55,749 nt of DNA, taken from assembly GCA_003584865.1 (NCBI GenBank), contig QVQE01000147.1, positions 1 through 55,749 on the forward strand, given 5' to 3'. Position numbers and translations under genes: made by a program. The notes under the pieces were generated by a model, which searched no databases, was not told the origin of the DNA, and was given only the letters and a program-made list of their open reading frames with translations. Source of the DNA: Methylococcales bacterium (GTDB taxonomy: Bacteria; Pseudomonadota; Gammaproteobacteria; Methylococcales; Methylomonadaceae). Shown piece by piece: positions 11,058-21,744 of the stretch (the stretch's first letter is position 1; the number at the start of each line of letters is the position of its first letter).

Positions 11058-11309
11058 TTAAGCGGCAGATTTAACTGCGTCTTTAATTAATTTTGCAACA
11101 CGGTCAGAAGGTTGCGCACCATTGGATTTCCAATAGTCTACGCGCTCACTGTCCAAGCGTAATTTTTCTTCGTTGCCACGGGCTAATGGATTAAAAAAGC
11201 CAACACGTTCAATATAACGGCCATCACGACCACTTCTGCTATCAGTTACTACAACGTGATAAAAAGGGCGATTTTTAGCGCCGCCTCTTGAAAGACGAAT
11301 GGTTACCAT
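11058..11309 (-). CDS. rpsP: 30S ribosomal protein S16
   Basis: [41 protein letters not shown]. Confidence 0.97.
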   Translation of the reverse strand: MVTIRLSRGGAKNRPFYHVVVTDSRSGRDGRYIERVGFFNPLARGNEEKLRLDSERVDYWKSNGAQPSDRVAKLIKDAVKSAA

Positions 11310-11447
11310 CTAATATCCTCAAATACATTTGATCATTGTTAATCTGCGTATTTTACGCGAATTTTTCCATAAGTGAAGAATAAATTGGAAATATTCAGCA
11401 CTTAGTTATTTTTTATCACGTAACTAACTGTTAAGTCAGTAAAAAAC

Positions 11448-12812
11448 TTACCTTCTCATGCCACGCATATTGCTTTTTATACCGCGTGCCATATTCGCCA
11501 TATTCGCCATATTCCCTGATTTAAACTTCTTCATCATTTTTTGCATCATCAGGAACTGCTTTAAAATACGATTAACATCTTGTAACTGTTGACCACAACC
11601 TGCGGCAATACGTTTTTTTCTGTTCCCCTTAATTAAATCAGGATCACGCCTTTCTTGAAAGGTCATTGAATTAATCACCGCAATCTGACGGGCTAAGGCC
11701 TTATCATTGACTTGATCTTTCATTTCCTGAGGCATGTTATTCATCCCAGGTAATTTCTCCAACATGGAAGTAACCCCGCCCATGCTTTGCATTTGCTGTA
11801 GTTGTTCACGAAAATCATCAAAATCGAAGGTTTTACCTTTTTGAATTTTACGAGCAAACTTTTCAGCCTTCTCTTTATCAACTTTTTGTTCAATCTCTTC
11901 AATAAGACCCAGCACATCCCCCATACCTAATATACGAGAGGCCACACGATCAGGATAAAAAGGTTCTAAGGCATTGCTTTTTTCACCAACCCCTATAAAT
12001 TTAATGGGCTTACCGGTAATATGGCGTATAGACAATGCCGCACCGCCGCGTGCATCACCATCCGCTTTGGTCAAAATAACACCGGTCAAGGGTAATGCAT
12101 CATTAAAGGCTTTTGCTGTGATAGCCGCATCTTGTCCCGTCATACTATCAACGACAAATAATGTTTCGACGGGGTTAATCGCAGCATGCAGGGCTTTAAT
12201 TTCACCCATCATTTCATCATCAATATGCAAGCGACCTGCAGTATCGATAATAATGACATCCAGGAATTTTTTCTTGGCGGCATCAATTGCATTTCTGACA
12301 ATATCAACGGGCTGTTGCGTTAAATCACTTTCAAAAAAGTCCAGATTCAGCTCATTAGCCAGCACCTGCAACTGTTTAATCGCCGCCGGACGATAAACGT
12401 CAGCACTGACCACACCGACCTTCTTCTTTTGATTTTCTTGCAGCCAACGCCCTAATTTAGCAACCGTGGTTGTTTTACCTGCCCCTTGCAAGCCCGCCAT
12501 TAAAATGACGGCGGGGGGCACGGCATTTAAGTTAAGACCTTCATTAGCCGCCCCCATGACTTTAACCAACTCAGACTGAACCAGTTTGATCATCGCTTGA
12601 CCGGGACTCAGGCTAGCTTGTACTTCCTGACCTAAAGCCCCTTCTTTAACACGCGCAATAAAATCGGTAACCACTGACAACGATACATCAGCCTCAAGTA
12701 AAGCCATACGCACTTCACGCAAGGCATCTTTAATGTTACCTTCAGTCAGGCGTCCCTGACCTTTAAGTTTTTTAAGCGTACTACTTAATCTATCGGTTAA
12801 ATTATCAAACAT
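11448..12812 (-). CDS. ffh: Signal recognition particle protein Ffh
   Basis: LMAGLQGAGKTTTVAKLGRWL...VVSADVYRPAAIKQLQVL...DTAGRLHIDDEMM plus a Met-rich M domain. Confidence 0.97.
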   Translation of the reverse strand: MFDNLTDRLSSTLKKLKGQGRLTEGNIKDALREVRMALLEADVSLSVVTDFIARVKEGALGQEVQASLSPGQAMIKLVQSELVKVMGAANEGLNLNAVPPAVILMAGLQGAGKTTTVAKLGRWLQENQKKKVGVVSADVYRPAAIKQLQVLANELNLDFFESDLTQQPVDIVRNAIDAAKKKFLDVIIIDTAGRLHIDDEMMGEIKALHAAINPVETLFVVDSMTGQDAAITAKAFNDALPLTGVILTKADGDARGGAALSIRHITGKPIKFIGVGEKSNALEPFYPDRVASRILGMGDVLGLIEEIEQKVDKEKAEKFARKIQKGKTFDFDDFREQLQQMQSMGGVTSMLEKLPGMNNMPQEMKDQVNDKALARQIAVINSMTFQERRDPDLIKGNRKKRIAAGCGQQLQDVNRILKQFLMMQKMMKKFKSGNMANMANMARGIKSNMRGMRR

Positions 12813-12999
12813 ATCGAGGTCTTTGTGGTTTAAACTAAGGAAACTACCCGCTGGTACAAATGCGCTAGGACTATTTAATCCAATATATTACCATATACAG
12901 GAAACGCTTTGCACTCGTTGCAATAACAGAAGCCTTTAAACACTGTAGACTGTATAAACTTAGCAAACTCTGTTTTTTACAAAAATTAATCATAAACCC

Positions 13000-13800
13000 A
13001 TGAACGCCACTGCAATAGCCACTCTATCTATTTGTGCTTACCTCATCAGTACTTTGCTAATAATCAAGGATTTTGATCAACGTCGCTTGCAACGCAGTGC
13101 CCTTTATCTGGGATGGACAGCAGCCACGACACACCTTTTATATACCGGACTATTATTTCAGCAAAACAACGGTTTTAACTTTAGTTTTTTTAGCACAGGT
13201 TCATTGATTGCCATGATTGTTGTCTGGCTTCTATTAATAGCCAGTCTTAATAAACCCGTTGAAATGCTAGGGTCGGCTATCTTTCCAATTGCGGCGGGCA
13301 TGTTAGCTCTGGAACTTAATTTTTCCCATCAGATTCAATCCCTTTCACATTATACCTGGGAAATGAGCGTCCATATCCTAAGCTCCATTATTGCTTTTAG
13401 CCTGTTGAATATCGCTGCACTGCAAGCTATTTTATTGGCACTTCAAGAGCAACAGCTAAAAAGACATCCACCCAAGCGTTTTATTCAATCATTACCGCCA
13501 TTACAAACCATGGAGTCTTTGTTGTTTCAAATGGTGGGCGCAGGCATTTTGTTTCTGACCCTTTCTCTGGCAAGTGGCTTTTTATTTATTGAGGATTTGT
13601 TTGCCCAACACCTTGTCCACAAAACCGTGTTATCAATACTCGCGTGGATTATCTTTACTGGGCTTCTAACAGGCCGACGCCTTTATGGGTGGCGTGGACA
13701 AACAGCCGTAAAATGGACTTTGATTGGTTTTATACTGCTGTTATTGGCTTACTTTGGCAGTAAGTTAGTCTTAGAACTCATCTTACATCGATCAAGTTAA
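13000..13800 (+). CDS. Cytochrome c assembly (CcsA/YpjD-like) inner-membrane protein
   Basis: Multi-TM protein with YTWEMSVHILSSIIAFSLLNIAALQAILLALQEQQLKR and the conserved neighbourhood opposite ffh. Confidence 0.85.
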   Translation: MNATAIATLSICAYLISTLLIIKDFDQRRLQRSALYLGWTAATTHLLYTGLLFQQNNGFNFSFFSTGSLIAMIVVWLLLIASLNKPVEMLGSAIFPIAAGMLALELNFSHQIQSLSHYTWEMSVHILSSIIAFSLLNIAALQAILLALQEQQLKRHPPKRFIQSLPPLQTMESLLFQMVGAGILFLTLSLASGFLFIEDLFAQHLVHKTVLSILAWIIFTGLLTGRRLYGWRGQTAVKWTLIGFILLLLAYFGSKLVLELILHRSS

Positions 13801-14382
13801 ATAACAAATGGAATCAATCGATAACGCACTTTAAGCTGGTATTGCCTGTAAAAAGGATCAAGCACCAGGAGTTTTTCTTCTCTGATGATTCTTAAGGCAC
13901 GTCAACCGGTATACGTGTCGTAATAACCCGTTTAATTATCACCTCAACCAATTAAATAGGCTAAAACCCTCGCTTTTACGGCACGACATGTAAATCTTAT
14001 TAAATAAACATTGCTTATTTTGATGCAATACGCGCATGATGAACCGATCAAGCCAGTATACAGACAAAAACGCCCACCACAAATAAGGACTTATACGTAT
14101 GCCAAACTCTACCTCAATACCCATCGGTGACGCTAGGAAACTAGAATTACTTCAACAACTGGATAATCAATTACCGAATTATTCAAAAGTAACGGGACTG
14201 ATGCATTAGAAATTTAAGCTGATCATAGCACCGATATTTTTACCCTATTGACCATCAATGACCTCAGCTACTGCCTGCAAAAACAGCTAAAGCTATTTTA
14301 CTCCACCTTTAGGTTGTTACCCTATGAACTATAGCTTCGCGTTATGGATGTTTAATTTCTCAAAGACTATAGGCTCAAAAAA

Positions 14383-17235
14383 ATGCCCGCTCAGATAAAC
14401 CCCAAAAAACCGGCAACCGGTTTTCCCATCGTTGGAATTGGCGCTTCGGCAGGTGGCTTAGAAGCACTACAGCAATTTTTTCGGAACTTCCCGGTTGATA
14501 GTGGCTTATCGTTTGTGGTGGTCTCGCATCTTGACCCTACACATCCCTCAATGCTGGCTGAAATCTTGCAGCGTGCTACGATAATGCCGGTTGTGGAAGC
14601 CGTCGATGAGCTAAAAATCGCACCTAACCACGTTTATATCATACCGCCTAACCGAGTTATGATTATTTCTCGGGGTTGTTTACAACTCTCAATGCCTGAA
14701 GAGCCGCAGGGATTGCGCATGCCGATAGACAGTTTTTTGCGTTCATTGGCTGATGACCAACAAAACTTGGCGGTCGGCATTATCCTGTCCGGCACTGGCA
14801 CCGACGGAGTACTTGGATTACAGGCTATCCAGGGTGTTGGCGGTATTACCGTTGCTCAGGAACCAACTGATGCCAAGTTTGACGGCATGCCCACTCATGC
14901 TATTCAAGCAGGCTACGTCACCCATATTCTGCCTGTTGAGAAAATGTCAGCATTGCTAAGCCCTTTTGCCCGTACTTTAATTGCTCCTGTTAAACCACAG
15001 CCTGTGTCTAAGGTAATAAGCGGTATAAATGGCGTACTAAACCAGTTGCTTACGGTTACCGGTAACGACTTCTCACGCTACAAAAAAAGCACCATTGGGC
15101 GTCGTATTGAGCGTCGAATGGTACAGCACAATATAGAAAACATTGAACTCTATACCCGTTATCTTAAGGAAAATACCTCCGAGGCGCACTTACTCTTTAA
15201 GGAGCTACTCATCAATGTGACCAATTTTTTTCGTGATCCCGAGGCCTTTGAGGTGCTGGAGAAAAATATCCTGCCCTCACTGTGCAATGATAAACCCGAT
15301 GACTATGTGTTCAGAGTCTGGGTGGCCGGTTGCGCTACTGGAGAAGAAGCCTATTCCATTGCGATTTTATTGAGCGAGCTGCTTGAGGTGACTCATCAGG
15401 TCTTCAAGATTCAGATTTACAGTACCGACCTGGATGATGACGTCATCAATATTGCCCGTGCCGGTATTTATCCCCTCACGATCACTCAGTATGTTAATCC
15501 AGAACGATTACGGCGCTTTTTTATAAAAGAGGAAACCGGCTATCGCGTCAAGAAACAACTTCGCGAAATGGTGATATTCGCCATTCAGAATGTTCTTAAA
15601 GACCCTCCTTTTACTAAACTGGATTTGATTAGCTGCCGTAACTTAATGATTTATCTGGAACCAGAAGCACAGAACCAATTGATTCCCGCTTTTCACTACG
15701 CGCTTAAACCGGGGGGAATACTCTTCCTGTCACCCTCGGAGGGTATCTGTAATCATACCGATTTGTTTGTAGCGCTCAACCGTCAATGGAAATTTTATCG
15801 GGCTAAACATGACTTTGTTAGGTCTGGCACTCTGTTGACTAACCCAACAGGCAGAGCCTTAGTACACACATCTAAACCGCCTGCGGTGGTTAAAACCCAA
15901 TCAGTCAGCTATGCCGAATTGGCTCACCAGATGCTGCTACAATGCTTTGCGCCTGCGGCCATTATTACTGACACCCTGGGCAATATCCTTTATCTGCATG
16001 GCGATACCGAAAAATACCTCCGCCATGTGACAGGTCTGGCCAGCCTCAATGCCCTCGATATGGCCTGTGAGGGTTTGTATTTGCATGCCGCTATTCGCTC
16101 AGCTGCCAGTAAAGGCAAACCGACACTCAACCGTGAAATGCAAGTTAAAACTAACACGGGAATCACTACCGTGAGTGTTAGTGTTCGCCCCTTATCCGAC
16201 CCGGACGGTGGTCAATGCCTGCTCATTAGCTTTCAGGATATCGCAAACCCAGCGACTGACCCCCTGTTAAAACGGATTACCAAACCCTATCAACTAGAGC
16301 GTATAGAAGAATTGGAGCACGATTTGGCATATCTGACCGAGGGCTATCAGTCCAGTGTCGATGAACTTAAATCCACTAATGAAGAAATGCAATCAACCAA
16401 TGAGGAAATTCAATCGACTAACGAAGAACTGGAAACCTCCAAGGAAGAAATGCAATCCGTTAATGAAGAACTCATGACGGTCAACTCCGAACTACAGGCT
16501 AAAATTGAACAACTGATTGGCCTACAGAACGACATGAAAAATCTGCTGGATAATATCAAGGTCGGAATTATTATTCTCGATCAACATCTGTTGATTCGTA
16601 GCTTCACGCCTGAGGCAAAACACATCTATCCCCTGGTGACTACTGATGTCGGTAGACCCCTAAGTGACTTTAAATCAAGTGTAGCGTCAATTGACCTGCT
16701 GGCAGCCGCCCAGACCGTGTTTGATTCTTTAACGCCTTTTGAGCGTGAGCTAAAACTAAATAACAATATCTGGATGTCGGTGCGGATTCAACCTTACCGT
16801 ACACTGGAAAACAGGATTGATGGCGTTGTACTGACGTTTACCGATATCAGTGCCAGTGTTAAAGGCGTAGCGACGCAAGCCGCGCTTAATTTAGCCGATG
16901 GTATTGTCAATTCTATACTTGAACCCATTCTGGTTCTTGATGAGGCGCTAAAGGTAGTTTTTGCCAACCAGACTTTTTACCAGTATTTTAAAGTCAGGCC
17001 GGAGGAAACTTTAGGAAAACCTGTTTATGAGTTTGGCAACGGCGAATGGAATCTTCCAGAACTGCGTGAACTGTTCGGCGAAGTGGTCTCAAAAGGTCTA
17101 CCCTTTAACGATTTTTTAGTGGCTCAACCGGTTGCTCGGCAGGAGTCTCCCATGCTGCTAATGAATGCACGTCCGTTAATCAACAACGACAGCCCATTGC
17201 AACTGATATTATTATCAATAAAGCTTAATACATGA
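14383..17235 (+). CDS. CheB methylesterase - CheR methyltransferase - PAS fusion protein
   Basis: N-terminus PIVGIGASAGGLEALQQFFRNFP (CheB), VWVAGCATGEEAYSIAILL (CheR SAM motif), coiled coil STNEEMQSTNEEIQSTNEELETSKEEMQSVNEEL, C-terminal PAS domains. Confidence 0.95.
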   Translation: MPAQINPKKPATGFPIVGIGASAGGLEALQQFFRNFPVDSGLSFVVVSHLDPTHPSMLAEILQRATIMPVVEAVDELKIAPNHVYIIPPNRVMIISRGCLQLSMPEEPQGLRMPIDSFLRSLADDQQNLAVGIILSGTGTDGVLGLQAIQGVGGITVAQEPTDAKFDGMPTHAIQAGYVTHILPVEKMSALLSPFARTLIAPVKPQPVSKVISGINGVLNQLLTVTGNDFSRYKKSTIGRRIERRMVQHNIENIELYTRYLKENTSEAHLLFKELLINVTNFFRDPEAFEVLEKNILPSLCNDKPDDYVFRVWVAGCATGEEAYSIAILLSELLEVTHQVFKIQIYSTDLDDDVINIARAGIYPLTITQYVNPERLRRFFIKEETGYRVKKQLREMVIFAIQNVLKDPPFTKLDLISCRNLMIYLEPEAQNQLIPAFHYALKPGGILFLSPSEGICNHTDLFVALNRQWKFYRAKHDFVRSGTLLTNPTGRALVHTSKPPAVVKTQSVSYAELAHQMLLQCFAPAAIITDTLGNILYLHGDTEKYLRHVTGLASLNALDMACEGLYLHAAIRSAASKGKPTLNREMQVKTNTGITTVSVSVRPLSDPDGGQCLLISFQDIANPATDPLLKRITKPYQLERIEELEHDLAYLTEGYQSSVDELKSTNEEMQSTNEEIQSTNEELETSKEEMQSVNEELMTVNSELQAKIEQLIGLQNDMKNLLDNIKVGIIILDQHLLIRSFTPEAKHIYPLVTTDVGRPLSDFKSSVASIDLLAAAQTVFDSLTPFERELKLNNNIWMSVRIQPYRTLENRIDGVVLTFTDISASVKGVATQAALNLADGIVNSILEPILVLDEALKVVFANQTFYQYFKVRPEETLGKPVYEFGNGEWNLPELRELFGEVVSKGLPFNDFLVAQPVARQESPMLLMNARPLINNDSPLQLILLSIKLNT

Positions 17236-18845
17236 GCGATAAAAAAGATCAGGTCATTAAACGGCTGGCGCTCTCCGCAGAAGAGCTTCTGCATGAACTG
17301 CACGTGCATCAGATTGAACTAGAGATGCAAAATGACGAATTACGCAGAGCCTATGAAGAGCTGGAAACATCACGAGACCGTTATGTTGATCTGTACGAGT
17401 TTGCACCTATCTGTTATCTGACACTGTCAAAGGAGGCTTTGATCACTGAAATCAATCTTACCGGTTGCAAGATTTTTGGCCTGGAGCGCAAACAGCTCAT
17501 ACAGCGGCGCTTTGCCAACTTTGTTATTGATGCTGAAAAAGAACACTGGTATCGATTGTTTTATCATGTGATGAAAACTAACCAAGAAGATAAACACAGT
17601 TTCGATCTAAAAATGCAGTGTTTCGATAAATCGTTGATACAGGTTCATATTGATTGCCAACGCAGAACTGAACCCGACACGTCCACTATTTTACACATTG
17701 CGCTTACCGACATTACTGAGAGTAAAATTATTGCTGAAAAGCTGCGACTAGCCAATCTTCGTAAGGACCAGTTTTTGGCCATACTGGCTCATGAGCTTCG
17801 AAATCCACTCACCCCTATCAGAAATATGGTGCAATTACTGAATAAACAAAAAGGTAATGATCCCTTAGTCGAACGGGCTTGTAAGGTTGTTGATCGCCAA
17901 GTTACGCACATGGCAAGACTTCTCGATGATCTGTTGGATCTGGCTCGCATTATGCATGGTAAGATCAATTTGAAACTTGAGCCTTTAGCACTGACTGATA
18001 TTATTGCACATGCCGTAGAAACCAGTAACCCGTTGATGGTATCAAAGGCTCAGGTTTTAACCATTTCTCACGCTCAAACACCCCAATGGATTAAAGGCGA
18101 TAGTGTCAGATTGTCTCAGGTTATATCGAACTTACTTGACAATGCATCTAAATATACCCAAATGGGTGGTAAAATTAGTTTAAGTGTTTTAAGCGAAGAG
18201 ACCACTGTTACTATAAAAATTCAAGACAATGGCACCGGGATTTCGCCTGATATTATTCATGATATTTTTGAGCTTTTTGTCCAGGGTGACCGCTCCCTGG
18301 CTCATTCTCAAGGTGGACTGGGTATTGGCTTGACCCTAGTCAGTCAATTAGTTGAAAAACATGGCGGCACGGTTACTGCGAAAAGTCGAGGCGTAGGCTT
18401 GGGCAGTTTATTTTCGGTGCGCTTGCCGGTTATTTCAATGAACTATTCGACCATTGAAACCCAGAAGATCCAAATATCATCAAAATATCGCATTTTGCTG
18501 GTAGATGACTATGCCGATGCCGCCGAAAGCCTGATGATGGTTCTGGAAGCCGAAGGACATAAGGTAGACATTGCCAACTGCGGAATAAAAGCGATCGCAC
18601 TAGCCAAAACCAATACCCCGGACGTTGTGCTGCTGGATATTGGCCTTCCTGATCTGAGCGGTTATGAAGTAGCCAAAACCTTACGCACATTACCTGAGAC
18701 TCAAGATGCAATACTGATAGCCGTAACCGGCTATGGACAGCCTAGTGATATTGAACAGTCTAAAATAGCAGGGTTTGATCATTATTTACTCAAGCCGATA
18801 GACTTTAACACGTTACTAGCCATACTTGAGAATCTTGATAAGTGA
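17232..18845 (+). CDS. PAS-domain hybrid sensor histidine kinase with C-terminal receiver
   Basis: FLAILAHELRNPLTPIRNMVQLL (H-box), VISNLLDNASKYTQMGGKI (N-box), receiver RILLVDDYADAAESLMMVLEAEGH...DVVLLDIGLPDLSGYEVAKTLR. Confidence 0.95.
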   Translation: MSDKKDQVIKRLALSAEELLHELHVHQIELEMQNDELRRAYEELETSRDRYVDLYEFAPICYLTLSKEALITEINLTGCKIFGLERKQLIQRRFANFVIDAEKEHWYRLFYHVMKTNQEDKHSFDLKMQCFDKSLIQVHIDCQRRTEPDTSTILHIALTDITESKIIAEKLRLANLRKDQFLAILAHELRNPLTPIRNMVQLLNKQKGNDPLVERACKVVDRQVTHMARLLDDLLDLARIMHGKINLKLEPLALTDIIAHAVETSNPLMVSKAQVLTISHAQTPQWIKGDSVRLSQVISNLLDNASKYTQMGGKISLSVLSEETTVTIKIQDNGTGISPDIIHDIFELFVQGDRSLAHSQGGLGIGLTLVSQLVEKHGGTVTAKSRGVGLGSLFSVRLPVISMNYSTIETQKIQISSKYRILLVDDYADAAESLMMVLEAEGHKVDIANCGIKAIALAKTNTPDVVLLDIGLPDLSGYEVAKTLRTLPETQDAILIAVTGYGQPSDIEQSKIAGFDHYLLKPIDFNTLLAILENLDK

Positions 18846-18959
18846 ATATTATCCGAGGTGCAAATTATGGATACGTATTTATACGGATATGCTTAGTTAG
18901 CTAAATATCATACACTCATCCTTACCCTATCATTCTGACTCACCATTGCACTTGAAAAC

Positions 18960-20705
18960 ATGCTTTATAAATTGACTGGACATAGGAATAGCAAAAGGCT
19001 CCACAATACATTTCAGAAGCTGAGTCGCTCGTTTGACAATTATATACAGTGTTATAACTCATCACCCATCGCCTACCTGACTCTGAATGAACAAGGTGTT
19101 ATCAAGCAGGCCAATCCCTCTGCGACACACTTATTGACCGGTTCTAATGAAGTGCTTCTCGATGAGAAACTGGAGACATTTATTCATTCCTCAGACCAGG
19201 ATGATTATCATTTTTTCATCAAGGATCTCCTGGATAATAAAAATGATTCAATTGTAACGGTCAAACTGGTTAACCGGGGTATCGAATATCGCCAACCTGA
19301 ATGCTCGGGTTTTAGACTAATCGACTGTTCGCGGTCATTATGTAAACATCAGAATCCATTGCTTTATATTGTGTTAAGAGGCGTTGTTAATCGTAACATT
19401 AAAAATGGCGTAGAATTCTATTTATCCATTCAAAATGTCAGTGAGTCCTTGCGTAATCAGGAAATTATTACCTGCCTCAATCAGAAATTGGAAGAAAAGG
19501 TTTTTCAACAGAACGCTAAACTTGTCCAAAATAATCTGGACTTAACAAAAAAAATAACCGAGCTGACACAGTCAAAAAAACAACTGGCTGAACGGGAAGC
19601 AAAGCTCAACTCTATTTTCGATGCTTCGATGGAAGGGATTGTCACGTTTGCTCAGTCAGGTCTTATCGTTTCTACCAATATGGCCGTAGAAACCTACTTT
19701 GGTTATAGCCAACAAGAATTACTTAACCGGCCTTTTAATATCCTGATAGCCTCCTTACAGATCAACAAACCATTCCAAACGTTAATCCATCAATTAATAA
19801 CGAAAGACCCGACGGTACTAATAAATCAAATCTACGAGGTCAATGGGATTCGTAAAGACGGCTCTACCCTGCCTTTAGAAGTTTCAATTGTTAAATATTC
19901 AATTGATGGGGCACTCTATTTCACCGGTATCCTGCGTGATATCAGTTTACGGAAGCAACAAGAGCAGAAAGAGCAAACGCATCTAACAGAATTGGCCCAC
20001 GTTGCTCGTCTTTGTTTAATTGACGAAATGGGCTCCGGTATTGCGCATGAGATTAACCAGCCACTAACAGCGATTGCTAACTATTCGCAAGCCTGTTTAC
20101 GTTTGATGCATGTAGAGAAGCCTGATTTTACTCAATTGAGTGATATTTTGTTAAAAATACATCAGCAGTCATTAAGTTTGGGCCAGATTATCCACCGAAT
20201 AAAAAATTTAGTCAGTTACCAGGCAGCCATTCGTACTAATACTAATATTAATATGCTGATTCAGGAAGTAGTCAGTCTATGTATGCTGGATTTCAATAGA
20301 AACAACATCCATATTTGTCTTAATCTACTGGAGGATATGCCTGAAATTATGATTGACAATGTACAAATTGAACAAGTGTTATTACATTTGATAAGAAACA
20401 GCATAGATGCTTTGAAAAACTCAAAGAATCAGCGACAACTACTCATTCAATCGTGTATAAGAAACCTTAATCAAGTAGAAGTTAGCGTGCAAGATAATGG
20501 TTCAGGCGTTGATGAAGGTGAAAAAAATACAATACTCAATACATTTTTTACTACAAAAATTATGGGTCTGGGTCTAGGCTTGTCTATTAGTAAATCTATT
20601 GTTGAATCCCATCAGGGCATCCTGGACTTCACCAGTAAAACAAATGAAGGCACTACTTTCTATTTTTTGTTACCCATTAAGACTGTTTCACATGTCAGCC
20701 GCTAA
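18960..20705 (+). CDS. PAS-domain sensor histidine kinase, FixL-like
   Basis: Two PAS segments; GSGIAHEINQPLTAIANYSQACLRLM (H-box), VLLHLIRNSIDAL (N-box), GLGLGLSISKSIVESHQG (G-box). Confidence 0.92.
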   Translation: MLYKLTGHRNSKRLHNTFQKLSRSFDNYIQCYNSSPIAYLTLNEQGVIKQANPSATHLLTGSNEVLLDEKLETFIHSSDQDDYHFFIKDLLDNKNDSIVTVKLVNRGIEYRQPECSGFRLIDCSRSLCKHQNPLLYIVLRGVVNRNIKNGVEFYLSIQNVSESLRNQEIITCLNQKLEEKVFQQNAKLVQNNLDLTKKITELTQSKKQLAEREAKLNSIFDASMEGIVTFAQSGLIVSTNMAVETYFGYSQQELLNRPFNILIASLQINKPFQTLIHQLITKDPTVLINQIYEVNGIRKDGSTLPLEVSIVKYSIDGALYFTGILRDISLRKQQEQKEQTHLTELAHVARLCLIDEMGSGIAHEINQPLTAIANYSQACLRLMHVEKPDFTQLSDILLKIHQQSLSLGQIIHRIKNLVSYQAAIRTNTNINMLIQEVVSLCMLDFNRNNIHICLNLLEDMPEIMIDNVQIEQVLLHLIRNSIDALKNSKNQRQLLIQSCIRNLNQVEVSVQDNGSGVDEGEKNTILNTFFTTKIMGLGLGLSISKSIVESHQGILDFTSKTNEGTTFYFLLPIKTVSHVSR

Positions 20706-21309
20706 AACAGCTCACATAGTTTATGTCGTTGATGATGATTTTGCCGTGTGTGATTCGTTATCGGTTTTAATCCAGGCATCGGGATATAGCGTTAAAAGCT
20801 TTCTTTCAGCGAAAGAATTTTTAGATAACCATAACAATATGCGTCCCGGATGCCTGATACTCGATGTCAGGATGCAACCGATGAGTGGGCTTGAGCTTCA
20901 GGACAATTTATTGGCAAGAAAGATTGAAATCCCCATCATCTTCATCAGTGGTCATTCCAGAGTGTTAGACTCATCAAAAGCGTTTAGAAGTGGCGCTATA
21001 GAATTTCTTGAAAAACCTTTTGATAATGACATATTACTGATACGTATTGAGGAAGCCATAAAAAGTGATCTTGAAAACAGAGCAAAGACGAGTGAATATG
21101 AACTCATTAAACAACGGATGGCGTCACTAACACTGAGGGAGAAAGATGTTTTAATCTGTATTGTTAAGGGCTATTCGAATAAAGAAACGGCAACAATGTT
21201 AGATATAAGCTGTCGAACGATAGAAATACACAGATCCCGTGTGATGAAAAAAATGCAGGTACAACATTTTTCTGAATTGATGATCATGCTAAAAGAGCAA
21301 TTGATGTAG
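20692..21309 (+). CDS. FixJ/NarL-type response regulator
   Basis: ATG at 20692: MSAAKTAHIVYVVDDDFAVCDSLSVLIQASGY..., LuxR-type HTH LTLREKDVLICIVKGYSNKETATMLDISCRTIEIHRSRVMKKM. Overlaps the end of the kinase gene by 14 nt. Confidence 0.93.
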   Translation: MSAAKTAHIVYVVDDDFAVCDSLSVLIQASGYSVKSFLSAKEFLDNHNNMRPGCLILDVRMQPMSGLELQDNLLARKIEIPIIFISGHSRVLDSSKAFRSGAIEFLEKPFDNDILLIRIEEAIKSDLENRAKTSEYELIKQRMASLTLREKDVLICIVKGYSNKETATMLDISCRTIEIHRSRVMKKMQVQHFSELMIMLKEQLM

Positions 21310-21504
21310 ACGTTATAAACTGATGATGTTCCGCCATCGAATAGTGATGTGTTGACAACGATTACAGATAACTGACCGGATGAGTTATAGGTAGTTATAC
21401 TAATATTAATTATCCAATTGATGTGATTAAATGGCCTTGGCTTATTAATTATGTAGCCATAGGATTTAAATTTCATTAAATAATCAATTTATTAGGGGTA
21501 CTAT

Positions 21505-21684
21505 ATGTCCAAGATCAACGCTGAACTTAATCCAGATTTAAAAGTAACCAACGATGTGATCTGCCTACCCGATCATAATGCCAAAATTGCTGAGCTTGCC
21601 TATTTAAAAGCTGAAAGTCGAGGGTTTGCACCGGGGCGCGAAATTGAGGATTGGCTAGAAGCAGAAAGCGAATATTTACTGTAA
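21505..21684 (+). CDS. Small DUF2934-like protein
   Basis: 59-aa ORF MSKINAELNPDLKVTNDVICLPDHNAKIAELAYLKAESRGFAPGREIEDWLEAESEYLL*; IAELAYLKAESRGFAPGREIEDWLEAE matches the DUF2934 pattern from memory. Confidence 0.65.
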   Translation: MSKINAELNPDLKVTNDVICLPDHNAKIAELAYLKAESRGFAPGREIEDWLEAESEYLL

Positions 21685-21744
21685 CGTAATCTGTCATTGT
21701 TGCCAACGGGAAATACAGGGTAATGATGCGATAGTCCATTACCG

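Noticed and set aside
11974-12396. 140-aa + strand ORF
   Set aside because: It is antisense to ffh; an overlap artefact of codon bias on the real gene.
13801-14382. A conserved gene or ncRNA in this 580-bp gap
   Set aside because: Only short interrupted frames (e.g. a 36-aa ORF at 14099-14209) with no motif I can recognise; possibly decayed sequence.
16365-16500. DNA-level repeats (aatgaagaaatgcaatcaaccaatgaggaaattcaatc...) inside the CheB-CheR gene
   Set aside because: They encode the standard STNEE/QSxNEEL coiled coil typical of CheB-CheR-PAS fusions, not a separate repeat element.
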